Part shown: positions 1-10,764 of the stretch, piece by piece
How the letters are laid out: each line of letters begins with the position of its first letter
Numbering within the stretch: the stretch's first letter is position 1
Source: Toxorhynchites rutilus septentrionalis
Taxonomy: Eukaryota > Arthropoda > Insecta > Diptera > Culicidae
NCBI RefSeq assembly: GCF_029784135.1
Contig: NC_073744.1
Location: forward strand, 101,429,303 to 101,493,302
Length of the DNA: 64,000 bases
Direction: 5' to 3'
Made by a program: the position numbers and the translations under genes
Notes under the pieces: model-generated
Told to the model about the DNA's origin: nothing
Databases searched by the model: none
What the model saw: the letters and a program-made list of their open reading frames with translations, nothing else

Positions 1-285
1 AGAAAAGAAGAAGAATGAAGGGGAATACTTGCCTAGAGTATAAACAGTGGATCTCGCTGAGGCAAACTTTCATTCGGCATCGGACTGTTGAGTAAACCAG
101 TTCACTTTGCTTTCGCTGCGCTTCGACAAACAAACTTTCATTCGGAAATGGACTGTTGAGCAATCCAGTTCACTTTGCTTTCGCTGCGCTTCGATCTAAG
201 ATTGGACCCCACCAGTGGTAATCCAACTTGGATATCGTCGTTTGGTTTTTCTGTTCGTTTTTCGCGTTATTCGTATCGTGTGTTT
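1..285. repeat. Unidentified edge sequence with a 68-bp direct duplication
   Basis: Two adjacent copies of a 68-bp unit (63-130 and 131 to about 194) begin CAAACTTTCATTCGG and end TTCGCTGCGCTTCGA, with a few substitutions. No coding region is recognisable. The segment could be the edge of a larger element cut by the window start. The join to the next module falls in TTTT at 293-296. Confidence 0.5.
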
Positions 286-292
286 TGACGTA

Positions 293-720
293 GGACTACG
301 TCTTTCATTTCTATACCGGGGTGTAAAATCAAAGTTTCGAAAACGAAAGCGTTACGCCGGAGACCGAGATTTTGAGCGTTAATAGCTCCTAAACAACTGA
401 ACGAAATGGTATGATAAACACTTCATTCGAAAGATAAAATGTCTACGCGTTATATACTTGTTGTTTTTTGATCCAAAAACTTGTTTCAATAGTCTTAAAA
501 TTGCCTTCAAAACAGGCTATTGAAATCACCAATCGGTATATAAGCGAGCGCCGCTCGGAAATCCACTCAGTTCTAATTGAACAGCGATGGGAGCATGTTG
601 TCGCTGTTGTGGTGAGGCTCTTCGTTTATCATGAAAGCGCGGATGAACAGTGTCACCTAGAGCCTGTTTGTGCACCTTAGGCCATCAGGAGGAGAGTGAT
701 GCCACAAACGGTTCCCCGGG
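293..720 (+). repeat. Promoter-bearing dispersed module M1, copy 1
   Basis: This module recurs at 23575-24023, 44900-45359, 54380-54832 and 58890-59370 (minus strand there). It begins with the quasi-palindrome GACGTAGGACTACGTC, runs through a CCAAT-TATA-initiator core promoter, and ends near a (CA)n tract that leads into repeat R. The transcribed part after the initiator has no protein match I recognise. Short reading frames in it are not conserved between copies. The promoter type suggests a histone-cluster origin, but the gene it once drove is not visible. Confidence 0.6.
526..572 (+). promoter_or_regulatory. CCAAT / TATA / initiator core promoter in module M1
   Basis: ACCAATCGG is followed directly by TATATAAG (537-544) and, 32 bp after the TATA start, by TCAGTT (567-572), a match to the arthropod initiator. 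This spacing is canonical for a TATA-Inr polymerase II promoter. The element is retained in the other M1 copies. Whether it is active cannot be seen. Confidence 0.6.
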
Positions 721-739
721 AAGAGATCGAAGCAGCCGC

Positions 740-1852
740 CACACACACACATACACGCGCGGAACTCTTCATTTGGATGCCATTCAGCATCGAGAAAATT
801 CCGGAAAGATTCAATTGTTGCTGAAAAATAATCTGCCAGTTCCCCTAGGAATTGAAAAATATATTCATGTTAAAGAGTTTATTTTAATGTTTTCTATCCA
901 TGTAACACTGCGACCAAATATTTTTCAATTAAGTACTATTAACAGGTGGTTATCGAGTTAGCATTAACCACTGCTGGGTTTCGAGTATCGAGGAAAATCT
1001 GGAAAGAACTAATCGTTGCTGAAAAGTACTCTTCCAGTTCCCCTGGGAATTGAAAAATACATTGATGCGAAATGTTGTCTAATGTTTTCTATCCATATAA
1101 CACTGCAACCAAATACATTTGGTTCTGTGATTTTTCAATCAATCGCAATTAACAGGAAAGCTTCTGAAAGTTATTCTTCCCCATCAGTAGAAAATTTTCG
1201 TATCCAATATTGTATGCGCGCGAAAAATGTTTCGCATCGCGAAAAACATATAATTTTCAATCGATTATTGTTCAGTCGCCGAAAGTTTCAAACTCAGAGA
1301 GTTCATTCCCCTCTAGTTTGCCTCCCAAATTGCCATCGTAAACCACACCTTCTCTCGCTTCAATCAAGCATAAAAAGCATACTTAAGCGATTTTCTGGTG
1401 GTGAAACGTAATCATTTTTCGTGAGGACATCGACAAGACAACATCGTTATTGAACGAGCTGAACTAGCGGAACGAGCTGGACGGCGAGGGATCGACGGAT
1501 TCATCACCTGGCTTGACCTGACCTGACACGCATTCAATTTGTTTGGAACTGTGACGGAGCGCAGAAAAGCCGATTTATCAGAAGAAGAGAAGACGACCGA
1601 GAGAGTATCAGCACCGAGAAACGATTCCATTTGAGATATCGGAGCAGCCGACACACACACACATACACGCGCGGAACTATTCGTTTGGATGCCATTCAGC
1701 ATCGAGAAAATTCCGGAAAGATTCAATTGTTGCTGAAAAATAATCTGCCAGTTCCCCTAGGAATTGAAAAATATATTCATGTGAAAGGGGTTATTTTAAT
1801 GTTTTCTATCCATGTAACACTGCGACCAAATATTTTTCAATTAAGTGCTATT
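740..1852 (+). repeat. Repeat R block with 198-bp satellite-like monomers
   Basis: Monomers carry the landmarks CTGCCAGTTCCCC, TTTTAATGTTTTCTATCC, CAAATACATTTGG and AACAGGTGGTTATCGAG. The CTGCCAG-type landmark occurs at 833 and 1031, exactly 198 bp apart. A (CA)n/TACACGCGC tract precedes each block. The tail holds a longer non-monomeric part (about 1220-1640). The block is interrupted at 1852/1853 by CR1/Jockey-like fragments. No coding capacity; short open frames here are not conserved. Confidence 0.7.
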
Positions 1853-3125
1853 ATTTATTTATTCATTCATTTCGTCAAACAAATGTAGACTACACACTTT
1901 CGTTTATTGTCTATTCATCAACAGGCTGTGAAGGCCCCAATGATGTTACTTATATCTAAACATGAATGTTACACTACATAAGTTCGTCACATAATAAAAC
2001 TTACATCGAAACTAAAAACCTATGGTAAATTAAACTAGTTCAGAAAAAATAGAGCTAAACCTCCGGCGAAGAAACGTTCGGGATAAATGGAAGTCGTACA
2101 ACATGGTCACTCTGTTGAATAATCTTTGCAAACCACAAAATCCACCAAACATGCTGTAGTTCGTACGTTGTACGGGCAATCTTAGCATCACATTATTCCG
2201 GAGAGCTCGAGGTCGGACGTTGATATTGATGTTCTCCAAGAGAACGGGACAGTCGATGCGTCCTTGCAAAACATCAGCTATGAACAGAGCTCTGGCTGTA
2301 TCTCTACGGACCGATAAAAGTTCCAGGTTAATCAACTGACAACGACTCTCGTAACTCGGTAATCAGAAGGGGTCCGTCCACGGCAATCTGCGGAGTGTAT
2401 ATCTCACGAACCTTCGTTGAACAGACTCAACTCTTTCGACGCCATTGTTGTAGTGAGGAGTCCAAACTGCAGAACCATACTCTAAAACAGAGCGAGATAG
2501 AGAGCAGTAGAGAGATTTGAGGCAGTAGATGTCAGTGAAATTTTTGGCAATTCTGAAGATGAATCCTAGAGTTCTGGTCGCTTTATTGACAATGAACGAG
2601 ATGTGCGGTTTGAACGAGAGTTGCGTGTCCAATATTACCCCTAGGTCTTTGACTTCACTAACGCGCTCGATTTCTGAGTCACGCAAGACATACGTATACA
2701 ATATGTTCTTTCTCGTGCGCGAGAACGAGATGACGGAGCATTTAGCGGGGTTTACATCCATGCGGTTGAGCATACACCAATCGGCGAAAGCATCCAACTG
2801 TCTCTGAAGGAAGTGACAATCTTCAATTGAGCAGACCCGAAGGTAAATTTTCAGATCATCTGCGTATGACAGTCGTGGTCCTTCAATCACCAAATTTACG
2901 TCGTTAAAATAGATCAAAAAAATCAGCGGACCCAGATGACTACCTTGTGGTATGCCAGAAGTAGCAGCAAATAGAGAGGATTGACAGTCGCCAATAACGA
3001 CGGCTAGTCGGCGGCCAGTGAGGTATGATTGGAACCATTGCAGAAGGTTGCCGTTAATCCCAAGCCTGTCGAGTTTGGCAACAGCTATACGGTGGTTCAA
3101 TTTATCAAAGGCCGCAGTCAAATCT
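1853..3125 (-). mobile_element. 5'-truncated CR1/Jockey-group non-LTR retrotransposon fragment
   Basis: The fragment spans the end of an RT ORF, a 3' UTR of about 175 bp, and a 3' tail built of ATGAATAAATAA-like repeats at 1853-1875. It interrupts repeat R: the uninterrupted version of the site is at about 940-950, where TTAAGTACTATT continues directly into AACAGGTGG. The 5' end is lost in the reverse transcriptase domain, as is usual for target-primed insertion. Confidence 0.7.
2030..3121 (-). pseudogene. Reverse transcriptase C-terminal half, CR1/Jockey-group non-LTR element (one internal stop)
   Basis: Conceptual product: C-terminal part of a non-LTR ORF2. Visible RT motifs are the AFDKLNH start of the palm, SGIPQGSHLGPL, and the catalytic YADD box, followed by the thumb-side AVWTPHY and RRF segments. 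A TGA at 2363-2365 interrupts the frame just before LPSYESRC. The frame then stays open to a stop at 2030-2032 and gives the C-terminal domain typical of this group. The N-terminal endonuclease and early RT are missing. The exact clade (CR1 versus Jockey) would need a tree. Confidence 0.75.
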
Positions 3126-3687
3126 GTATAACTTATACACTAATGTTACAATGTTTTCTTGGGTTAAATATTATTTTTGCGGTACATGTTTCTTTTTAGC
3201 TGTTTTTTATTCATTGTTGTGTCAATTATGTCGCAGTGCTGATTGTATATACGCATCATGCGATTGATAGGGGGCGTTATTTGCATAATTTGTTCTGGAT
3301 GTTTTGGTTAGAAACAAATTTCGCGTTCTTAGTTGACGCCCAGGTACATAGAAATTTAGTTTTTCTAGTAATTCAGCTGACTGTACTCGTTGCAAAATTA
3401 GGTCATTAACAAAAGAAAGCATTGCAAATTCACGGCGTTCTTTTAGTGTTTGGATGTTTATGAGCATGCAACGTGCTTCATATGAAGGAAGTGGAAATTA
3501 GGTCCAGTTGAGTTTACGAAGTGCAAATTGAAGAAACTGTTTCTGGACTGACTCAATGCGTTCTTCATGTACGACCATATACGGGTTCCAAACGATGTTA
3601 CAGTATTCCAGAATAGGCCTTACATATGTAATATATAAAAGCTTTATTGTGTATAAGTCCTGGAAGTTATGTGAGAAGCGTATCCAA
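3126..3687 (-). mobile_element. Second 5'-truncated CR1/Jockey-group fragment
   Basis: A related but different element lies head-to-tail with the previous one. Coding sequence at 3222-3679 is followed by an AT-rich 3' UTR (about 3126-3221). The right end passes directly into repeat R at ATCCAATATTAACAGG (3682-3697), so both fragments lie inside one copy of R. Confidence 0.6.
3222..3679 (-). pseudogene. C-terminal ORF2 fragment of a CR1/Jockey-group element
   Basis: The translation reads through RPILEYC and IVWNPYM, then ESVQKQF and FPLPSYEARC, closely paralleling the C-terminal part of the neighbouring fragment (VLEYGSAVWTPHY, ESVQRRF, LPSYESRC). An in-frame TAA at 3498-3500 breaks it. The catalytic RT motifs are not present. 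The parallel order of motifs in the two fragments supports both calls. Confidence 0.6.
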
Positions 3688-4693
3688 TATTAACAGGTGG
3701 TTATCGAGTTAGCATTAACCACTGTTGGGTTTCGAGTATCGAGGAAAATCTGGAAAGAACTAATCGTTGCTGAAAAATACTCTGCCAGTTCCCCTGGGAA
3801 TTGAAAAATACATTGATGCGAAATGTTGTCTAATGTTTTCTATCCATATAACACTGCAACCAAATACATTTGGTTTTGTGATTTTTCAATCAATCGCAAT
3901 TAACAGGAAAGCTTCTGAAAATTATTCTTCCCCATCAGTAGAAAATTTTCGTATCCAATATTGTATATATTGTGCGGAACTTCTTTCGTTTAAATTCCAT
4001 CCAGCATCGAGAAGATTACGAAAAGATATTATCGTTGCTGAAAAATAATCTGCCAGTTCCCCTGGGGATTGAAAAATACATTCATGCGAGAGAGTTTTTT
4101 TTTAAATGTTTTCTAACATATAACGCTGCGACCAAATACATTTGGTTTTGTGATTTTTCAATCAAGTGCAATTAACAGATGCTTACATATGACATATAAC
4201 ACGGCGATCAAATACATTTGGTTCTGTGATTTTTCAATGAAGTGCAATTAACAGGTGCTTATTGATTTAATTAACCCCTGGTGGGCTTCGAGTATTGGAG
4301 AGAGTCTGGGAAGATGTTATTGTCGCTGAAAAATAATCTGCCAGTTCCCCTGGGAATTGAAAAATACATTCATGCGGAAGAGTTTATTTTAATGTTTCCT
4401 AACATATAACGCTGCGACCAAATACATTTGGTTTTATGATTTTTCAATCAAGTGCAGTTAGCAGGAAAGCTTCTGAAGTTTATTCTTCCCCATCAGTAGG
4501 ATATGTTTATTTCCAATATTGAATGCGCGCGCAACGGAAAATGTTTCGCCTCGCTAAAAACATAATTCTCAATCGATTATTGCTCAGTCGCTGAAAGTTT
4601 CAAACTCAGAGAGTTCATTCCCCTCTAGTTTGCCTTCCAAGTTGCCATCCTAAACCACACCTTCTTTCTATTCAATCACGGACAAAAAGCATA
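3688..4693 (+). repeat. Repeat R block, left part (interrupted by a DD37E transposon)
   Basis: Same landmarks as the first R block (CTGCCAG at 3782, 4050 and 4338). A short internal duplication of the CAAATACATTTGG segment lies near 4170-4250. The block continues after the transposon at 5979. Confidence 0.7.
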
Positions 4694-5978
4694 AAGGGTG
4701 TGTCACATCAAATTGCATCACGGAAAAAACGCTGTAGAAATTTAATTTTTAGGAATTATATCTTCAGCCTTCGCTTAAAACCAGATAAGAGTGTATAGAT
4801 CACGTTGGCCATGCTTCACTGTAAATTTTTCGTAAATTTGGAAAAATGTCGAACGAAAAAGAGCGTCGTGAATTAATCCTGTGCACTCATTTCGAGAATC
4901 CGGAGTTGTCACATCGGGACATCGGTAAGATGCTGGGAATCGTCCAATCCACGGTCAGCAGAGTACTAAAACGATACTTCGAGAACCTAACCATCGACCG
5001 GAAGGTGAAGAACGGCATAAATGGATGCTCCGTCAGTGAAAAAGATCACAAGCGCGTAGTTAAGCAGTTTAGACGTGATCCGAGAAGTTCGGTCCGGGAT
5101 GTCGCCAATAAGCTGAATTTGTCAAGTTCATTCGTCCAGCGGACCAAGCAGCGGGAGGGCCTGCGTACATACAATGTTCAGAAGGCTCCTAACCGCGACG
5201 AAAGGCAAAACATGGTGGGGAAGACGCGAGCCCGGAAGCTGTACACCGAAATGCTGACGAAGCCGCATTGCCTGGTAATGGACGACGAAACCTACGTCAA
5301 AGCGGACTTTCGTCAGCTGCCGGGCCTCTTGTTCTTCTCCGCAGAGGACAAATTCAGCGTTCCGGAGGAGATTCGCAAGCAGAAACTATCCAAGTTTGCT
5401 AAAAAGTACATGGTGTGGCAAGCGATCTGCTCTTGCGGAAAGCGGAGCGCCCCCTTCGTGATGACCGGCACGGTAAACGGGCAGGTTTACCTTAAGGAGT
5501 GCCTACAGAAGCGCTTACTACCACTATTGAAGCAGCACGAGGGCCCGACCATCTTCTGGCCGGATCTCGCTTCGTGCCACTATTCAAAGGACGTGTTGGA
5601 GTGGTACGAAGCCAACGGGGTCACCTTCGTGCCAAAGGAAATGAACCCGCCCAACGCGCCGGAGCTTCGCCCAATAGAGAAATATTGAGCGATTATGAAG
5701 CAGGCCCTCCGGAAGAACCCAAAAGTTGTCAAATCGGAGGTGGACTTCAAGAGAAAATGGATTTCTGTTCAAAAAAAAAAAAACTACAACCTGACGTTGT
5801 ACAGAACCTTATGGAGAACCGAGCATACGGGCTTGGGCTCGAAGTATGAATAAAAAGAAAATGCCAAAAGTTGTTTAATAGTTTTTATTTTACTGTCTAA
5901 AATTTTCAAAAGGATCGGTCTACTGGGCGAATTTCTACAGCGTTTTTTCCGTGATGCAATTTGATGTGACACACCCTT
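4694..5978 (+). mobile_element. DD37E (ITmD37E-type) Tc1/mariner-superfamily transposon, near-complete
   Basis: Terminal inverted repeats start AAGGGTGTGTCACATC at 4694 and end as its reverse complement at 5978. They extend over about 45 bp, including GATGCAATTTGATG and AACGCTGTAGAAATT-like parts. TA target duplications lie at 4692-4693 and 5979-5980. The unoccupied site is present in the paralogous repeat at about 1378-1395, where AAAAGCATACTTAAGCG is uninterrupted. The element is 1285 bp with a single transposase gene. Its transposase carries two lesions, so it is probably immobile without help. Confidence 0.9.
4846..5849 (+). pseudogene. DD37E transposase (one nonsense codon, one frameshift)
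   Basis: Would cut and paste the element at TA sites in the nucleus. The ATG at 4846 follows the left TIR and a short leader. N-terminal paired helix-turn-helix segments span about residues 1-110. Catalytic D146 is in VMDDETY, D240 in FWPDLASCHY and E278 in RPIEKY. The spacing between the second D and E is 37 residues, which defines DD37E. A TGA at 5686-5688 replaces the Trp that normally follows PIEKY. A 13-A run (5771-5783) shifts the frame: the family-like C-terminus LQPDVVQNLM lies in another frame ending at 5849. Upstream residues look well preserved, so inactivation seems fairly recent. Confidence 0.88.
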
Positions 5979-6700
5979 TACTTAAGCGATTTTCTGGTGG
6001 TCAAACGGAATCATTTTTCGTGAGGACATCGACAAGACAACATCGTTACTGAACGAGTTGAACGAGCTGGATGGTGAGGGATCAAGGGATATATTACCTG
6101 GCCTGACCTAACCTGAAACGCATTCAGTTTGTTTGGGACTTTGACGGAGCGCAGAAAAGCCGATCCATCAGAAAGAGAAGAGAAGACTACCAGTATCGAA
6201 AATTAGTTCCGCTTGAGACATCACACACACACACATACACGCGCACAACTCTTTACGTTTGCTGGTTATCGAGAAGAATCCGGAAAGAAGTGATCGTTGC
6301 TGCAAAATAATCCCCTTGGAATTGAAAATTACATTCAAGCGAAAGAGTTTATTTTAACGTTTTCTATCCATATAATACTGCGACCAAATACAATTGGTTT
6401 TGTGATTTTTCAATCAAGTGCAATTAACAGGTGGTTATCGAGTTAGCATTAACCACTGGTGGTGGACTTCGGGAAGAATCCGGAAAGATATGGCTGCTGC
6501 AAAATGATCTGCCAGTTCCCCTTGTAATTGAAAATAACATGCAAGCGAAAGAGTTTATTTTAATGTTTTCTAACCATATAACACTGTGACCAATTACATT
6601 TGGTTCTGTGATTTTTCAATCAAGTGCAATTAGCAGGAAAGCTTCTGAAGATTATTCTTCCCCATCAGTAGGATATTTTCGTATCCAATATTGGATGCAT
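5979..6700 (+). repeat. Repeat R block, right part
   Basis: Continues the R copy split by the DD37E element: the AGCGATTTTCTGGTGGT segment, the GACATCGACAAGACAACATC segment, a (CA)n tract near 6220, and then two monomers with landmark CTGCCAG-like sites. It ends at the TATCCAATATTGGATGC box near 6690. Confidence 0.65.
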
Positions 6701-6868
6701 AAAACGTTGTACCTCCAACGTAAAGCTCTCGTTTTCGAAGTCCCCCAAATATTCATTTATTCATTCATTCAGAATGGATTCAGATTCGACTTCAAACAAA
6801 TGATCACTAAATCAACGATAGTCCTACGTCACCGTTGCGGTTATACCATAGATATAACCCACCTCCTG
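6700..6868 (-). repeat. Module N (CAGGAAGTGGGTTATATC module), diverged plus-side copy
   Basis: Read on the minus strand this is the module found at 27972, 46048, 48299, 50461, 56114 and 61117. It starts CAGGAGGTGGGTTATATC, includes a GACGTAGGACTATCG box, and ends at the TATCCAATATTGG box. Its outer edge again abuts a homopolymer (T run, 6869-6873). Confidence 0.6.
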
Positions 6869-6912
6869 TTTTTCTTTCCGCGTCATAAATTGGATGTTTC
6901 ACGTAGTGTGTA

Positions 6913-7260
6913 ATGAGCAAGAAGAAGAGGAAGGCAGGCTCGAGGCCTGCAAAAAACGAACTCATTGCCAGTGGCAATAAAATTTCGAGGCAAGCGTAAT
7001 CTAATGATGCACGTGATGTTGATGCAGTGAAAAGCGCTCGCTCTGAACCGAGCCTCCGCGAGTGTGACACCGCATCGAACAACAGTGAAGTAGGCGATTT
7101 CAGTCGGTCGTTAATGTAAACGCCGTTACACAGGCAGCAACCAAAATCAAGCTCCCCCCGCTGGTGGTGAAGATGGTCGCTCTTGAAAAACTCATCAGGG
7201 ATTTCGCATCGATGGGTGTTACAGCAGGGTACAAGCTGTGTGGCATAAACCAGTCTTTTT
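6913..7260 (+). pseudogene. Jockey-like retrotransposon ORF1 N-terminal relic
   Basis: An ATG at 6913 opens a lysine-rich start (MSKKKRKAGSRPAKNEL). The frame stops at a TAA after about 34 codons and resumes with indels. A later frame reads KLPPLVVKMVALEKLIRDF and GVTAGYKLC, which resembles the region preceding the gag-like domain in insect Jockey-type ORF1 proteins. Nothing further downstream is recognisable. Family assignment is tentative. Confidence 0.45.
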
Positions 7261-8085
7261 CCAAGCAGTTAACATTGTTTGTTTAAGTTATTTGGGTTCG
7301 CGTGCTAGTCGCAAAACACCCGTCAACTAGGATTGCATTTGCGCTAATATTGATCATAATGAAGCATTGCTTTTGTTTTCGAGGTTGTTGATATTAACAA
7401 ATTGATTATTAATATTAAACGAAGTTGTTGATATTAAATGTTTATTTCGCTTGTTTAGTCACCAAGAAAGTAAATGTCGTTCTGGAATTTTGTATGCGAT
7501 TAGGTTTCGCTTGCCAGTAGCAAAACTTCCTCCACTAAGAACGACAGCTTGCAAGTGTTGTCATTGTTGTTGTTTCCATGCGGTGCCAAAGATATATTGA
7601 TGTAGTTATGAGATGTGGATTAATGGTGCTGGTGCAACATGTATATAATCGATTGTAGCCGAGTCTATGTCAATTGCTAGAAAGGCCACCGGAATAGCGT
7701 TAGAGGAAAATTTTCAATGCATTGACATAAAATAAATTGCGACATACGATTGTTTTGTGAGGGCAAGAATGAATCATCAATCAATTATCGTCAACTGATT
7801 CTACAATGAAAAAACCATTTCAGAGATTATTTTGCTAAGCAGTTGTTTCTAAAATTTCACAGTATTATAGAATAATATCCGAAGATATAAACAAGCGACT
7901 TTTATAAAATAACACCGTAGTTCTACGTCAACAATGCGGTTGTATCTTGGACACAACCTCCTATAATTTTTTTTCCAGTGAGGAGAGAAGAAAATGTGTC
8001 TCAATGAGTTTACACAGGTAAGATGCAATTCTATTAATTTCGTGTTAAACCGCTATTTCATGATGAAAAAGGAGCCATCGTGTTA
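7261..8085. other. AT-rich stretch with no gene seen
   Basis: Contains two diverged copies of a motif with AGTAGCAAAAC/AGTCGCAAAAC near 7300 and 7515. A diverged CGTAGTTCTACGTCAACAATGCGG box (7917 onward) echoes the quasi-palindrome seen elsewhere. No conserved reading frame. Confidence 0.5.
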
Positions 8086-8320
8086 AGTGCGATTCACATA
8101 CAACATCCATGTCACGTTCACGTTCCGTCCCATCACGTTGCGTCAATTATTCTTCCAAGCAGTTCTTATGCAGACATTCACATACACCGGCAACGGGAAC
8201 CTCGACTTGCCGTTGCTGGTGTATGTGAATGCTTCAATAGGAATTCCATGGAAGAATAATTGACGCAATGTGACGTGACGGAACGTGAACGTGACGTGGA
8301 TGTTGTATGTGAATCGCACT
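8086..8320. mobile_element. Fold-back MITE with 3-bp TTA target duplication
   Basis: The left arm begins AGTGCGATTCACATACAAC and the right arm ends in its reverse complement. The arms run about 110 bp with scattered mismatches and meet around AACCTCGACTTGCC. TTA lies immediately outside both ends (8083-8085, 8321-8323). No transposase. The superfamily is not assignable by eye. Confidence 0.8.
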
Positions 8321-8346
8321 TTAAGGTAGTTGATGGACGGTGTACT

Positions 8347-8590
8347 GTCTGATTGGGAATCAACTAACGGTGAACGGAGTGTCTGATTTGGGAATCAGCA
8401 TGTGGTGGGAAAAGTATCTGATTTGGGAATCAGCTAGCGGTGAATAGAATGTCTGATTTGGGAATCAGCTAACGGTGAATAGAATGTCTGATTTGGGAAT
8501 CAGCTTGTGGTGAGCGGAAAGTCTGATTTGGGAATCAGTTAGTGGCGAGTGAAATGTCTGATTTGGGAATCAGTTATATGCTGTGAAATG
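8347..8590 (+). repeat. 35-bp minisatellite, seven units
   Basis: Units start at 8347, 8381, 8416, 8451, 8486, 8521 and 8556, almost all exactly 35 bp. The core is TCTGATTTGGGAATCAG and the variable half is of the form CTAACGGTGAATAGAA. The core contains the inverted repeat CTGATT/AATCAG. Degenerate relatives follow near 8655 and 8727. There are no unique spacers, so this is not a CRISPR array. Confidence 0.85.
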
Positions 8591-8769
8591 ATGCAATCAA
8601 CGGTTAACTAGATTCTCCTGCGTATGAGAAGCAGGTTCATGTTCCGATTTGGGTATCGGTATTCGGTATGACTGGTCGGTGTGGAAAAAAAATTTAAAAC
8701 ATTAGTCAGCATTATATCATGTGTACCGGTTTGGGAATCAGTTATCCTTGAAGGATGAGACGTTTTATA

Positions 8770-9440
8770 AAGGGCGAACACGAAATTATTGCGACACATT
8801 CAACAGGGCATAATTTTTTTTGCAACCAAATTTTGCACACTTTCTCATTGATGTGTATTGTCTACATGCTGTCAAACTCGAAGTCGTGTTTTTCGATTCA
8901 ACGAAAATGGAGGTGAACCAACGCGAGTCGAGAGAACAAATTCTTTCCAAACACCTGGAAGTCTTGACCTGTCGCACCGGCAGTTGGGAAAAATGTTGAA
9001 CATTCACCATTCATCCGTCTCCAGAGTGTTGAAGCAGTTCCAGGAGCGGTTGACGTTGGACCACGGCAAAGGAGCTGGAAGAAAACCAGGACCGGAGAAC
9101 AAAAAGACGGAGGGAAAGGTGAAGCGTGATTAAAACAAATCCCAACGTCTCAAGCCGTGATTTGGCTAAAAAGATCGGCATGTCGCAGAGCTACGTCCAG
9201 AAAGCGAAGAAGAGAGCTGGACTACATACATACAAGGTACAGAACTTCCCAAACCGCAATGAGCAGCAACAATCGACGGCTAAATCTCGGGCATGGAAGC
9301 TCTACGAGAAGATGCTGACAAAATATGGCTGCTGTGTGATGGACGACGAAACGTATATAAAAGCCGATTTTAAGCAATTCCGAATTCCGGGGTTGGAGTT
9401 TTTCACCGGCAAGAGCAAATTCGATGTGGACGACAAAGGG
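8770..9440 (+). mobile_element. 3'-truncated DD37E transposon relic
   Basis: The left end reads AAGGGCGAACACGAAATT, preceded by TA at 8768-8769, in the same position and style as the complete DD37E element upstream but from a different subfamily. The homology stops inside the transposase at about 9440. No right TIR is seen. Confidence 0.65.
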
Positions 9441-9461
9441 CCTGGTCGGGTAAGGGAGTAA
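8907..9461 (+). pseudogene. DD37E transposase, N-terminal part (two frameshifts, truncated)
   Basis: An ATG at 8907 begins MEVNQRESREQILSKHLE. A frameshift near 8950-8965 moves the frame to DLSHRQLGKM, and a 2-bp deletion near 9125 moves it again to MIKTNPNVSSRDLAKK. The first catalytic Asp is visible in VMDDETY (about 9339-9359). After KSKFDVDDK the sequence leaves the family (9440) and reaches a stop at 9461. It lacks the second Asp and the Glu, so it cannot encode an active enzyme. Confidence 0.75.
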
Positions 9462-10560
9462 AAAGTACCCTCAAACCAAATCACTAGCTGTATGGCAAAT
9501 ATTGTATAGAATAATCAATAAGAAATTTTGGCGGTTTATTTGAACCCCTATGTGGTTTGACGTAGGATCTATAGTGAAAAACGTACATTTTCGTTTATTT
9601 CACGCCATCCTCAAAAGATTCGAGATAAAAATTTGAAAAAAATACTGAATGTGCATCTTACTACGGTGTATCAAGAAAAATTATCAAAAAAAAATTCATC
9701 AAAACTTTTAGTACTAAAAAAAATATTGAAGTTCTGAAAAAAATTTATTGGGATTTAGAGATTCAGTACTACTCTAATTCATATTTAAATGTGTTTCTAC
9801 GGCTTTTCTAGATTGATGAATATTTTCAAACTATTTTTTCATCTATTTTTTCGTCTTTTCTACATGTGGCGTAATTTTTAACACAAAAATAATTTTCTTC
9901 ATCGGAAAAAAACAAATCGGATTTTTGTTCTTCTCATTAATCCGAATGATCTTTCCACAAGGACTTTATTTTTTTCTCACAGAGCTCTATCGTACTGCTG
10001 ACTCCTATGAATTTGGTAAACCATCTAAATCCAATGTAAAGATAATCTCATATATTTTAAGATACGAGAAAAAAAGTTGTACAGCGCAAAGCTCTAAATA
10101 TACCTACAAAATTTAGACATATGAAAAACAAAATTTAAAGAATATTAGAGCAGTTATGGGTTTCTAAATTCAAAATAAATAAAAAATGCCCAAAGGCCAA
10201 AAAAACATTTTTTTTCGCACAATCCTCTTAAAAGTTCAAGAAAAAAATACGCTACACGTGGAAAAAACAACACATACGAACACATTTAAATAAAAATTAG
10301 AGTCAAATAAGGTCTCAGAGTAATATTTTTTTTTTAAATTTCGAAATACCTGAAAATATATATAATTTCTTTTGTACCGCGAAAAACACAATAAATTCTG
10401 AAAAAAATCACATATACCTAAAATAGACGTAGGAAGAAATTTGAATACAAACTAGAGTAGTACTGCACGTCAAAATAAAAAAAAATTAAATTTTATTTAA
10501 AATAAAGATAAATATTCATTTAAAATTTTTTTTTAGTGCTTGATTTTCTGATGGAAAAGA
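9462..10560. other. AT-rich low-complexity stretch, no gene seen
   Basis: Dominated by A and T runs. A GACGTAGGATCTATAG box near 9558 and a GACGTAGGACTATAC box near 10592 sit just inside or outside its two edges, so the whole stretch may be an inserted or shuffled module. Confidence 0.5.
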
Positions 10561-10735
10561 CGGGTTGGTAATGTCGGGGACATAACCGGAGTGACGTAGG
10601 ACTATACAAAGGGGACAGCTTTTGTTAAATATATATTTTAAATATATTGTTTCATTTTCTTCTCCTACGTGAATACCTACCTATCTACCTGAAAAATGGA
10701 TTAGTTTACTGTTTACTCTTTATGAACATGTTGGT

Positions 10736-10751
10736 GGTTCTGAAAAGAACC
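10736..10751 (-). terminator. Histone mRNA 3' stem-loop (perfect)
   Basis: On the minus strand GGTTCTTTTCAGAACC forms a perfect 6-bp stem with a TTTC loop. It is preceded by CCAAA and followed by ACCA, the classic flanks of the replication-dependent histone 3' end signal bound by SLBP. Confidence 0.75.
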
Positions 10752-10764
10752 TTTGGCGTTGTGT

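Noticed and set aside
1..285. LTR or primer-binding site of an LTR retrotransposon
   Set aside because: A TGGTAATCC string near 215 looked suggestive, but no second LTR, no gag-pol with protease/integrase and no terminal TG...CA pair could be supported.
8347..8590. Possible CRISPR-like array
   Set aside because: Units abut without unique spacers, the periodicity is 35 bp throughout, and the context is a eukaryotic transposon-rich region.
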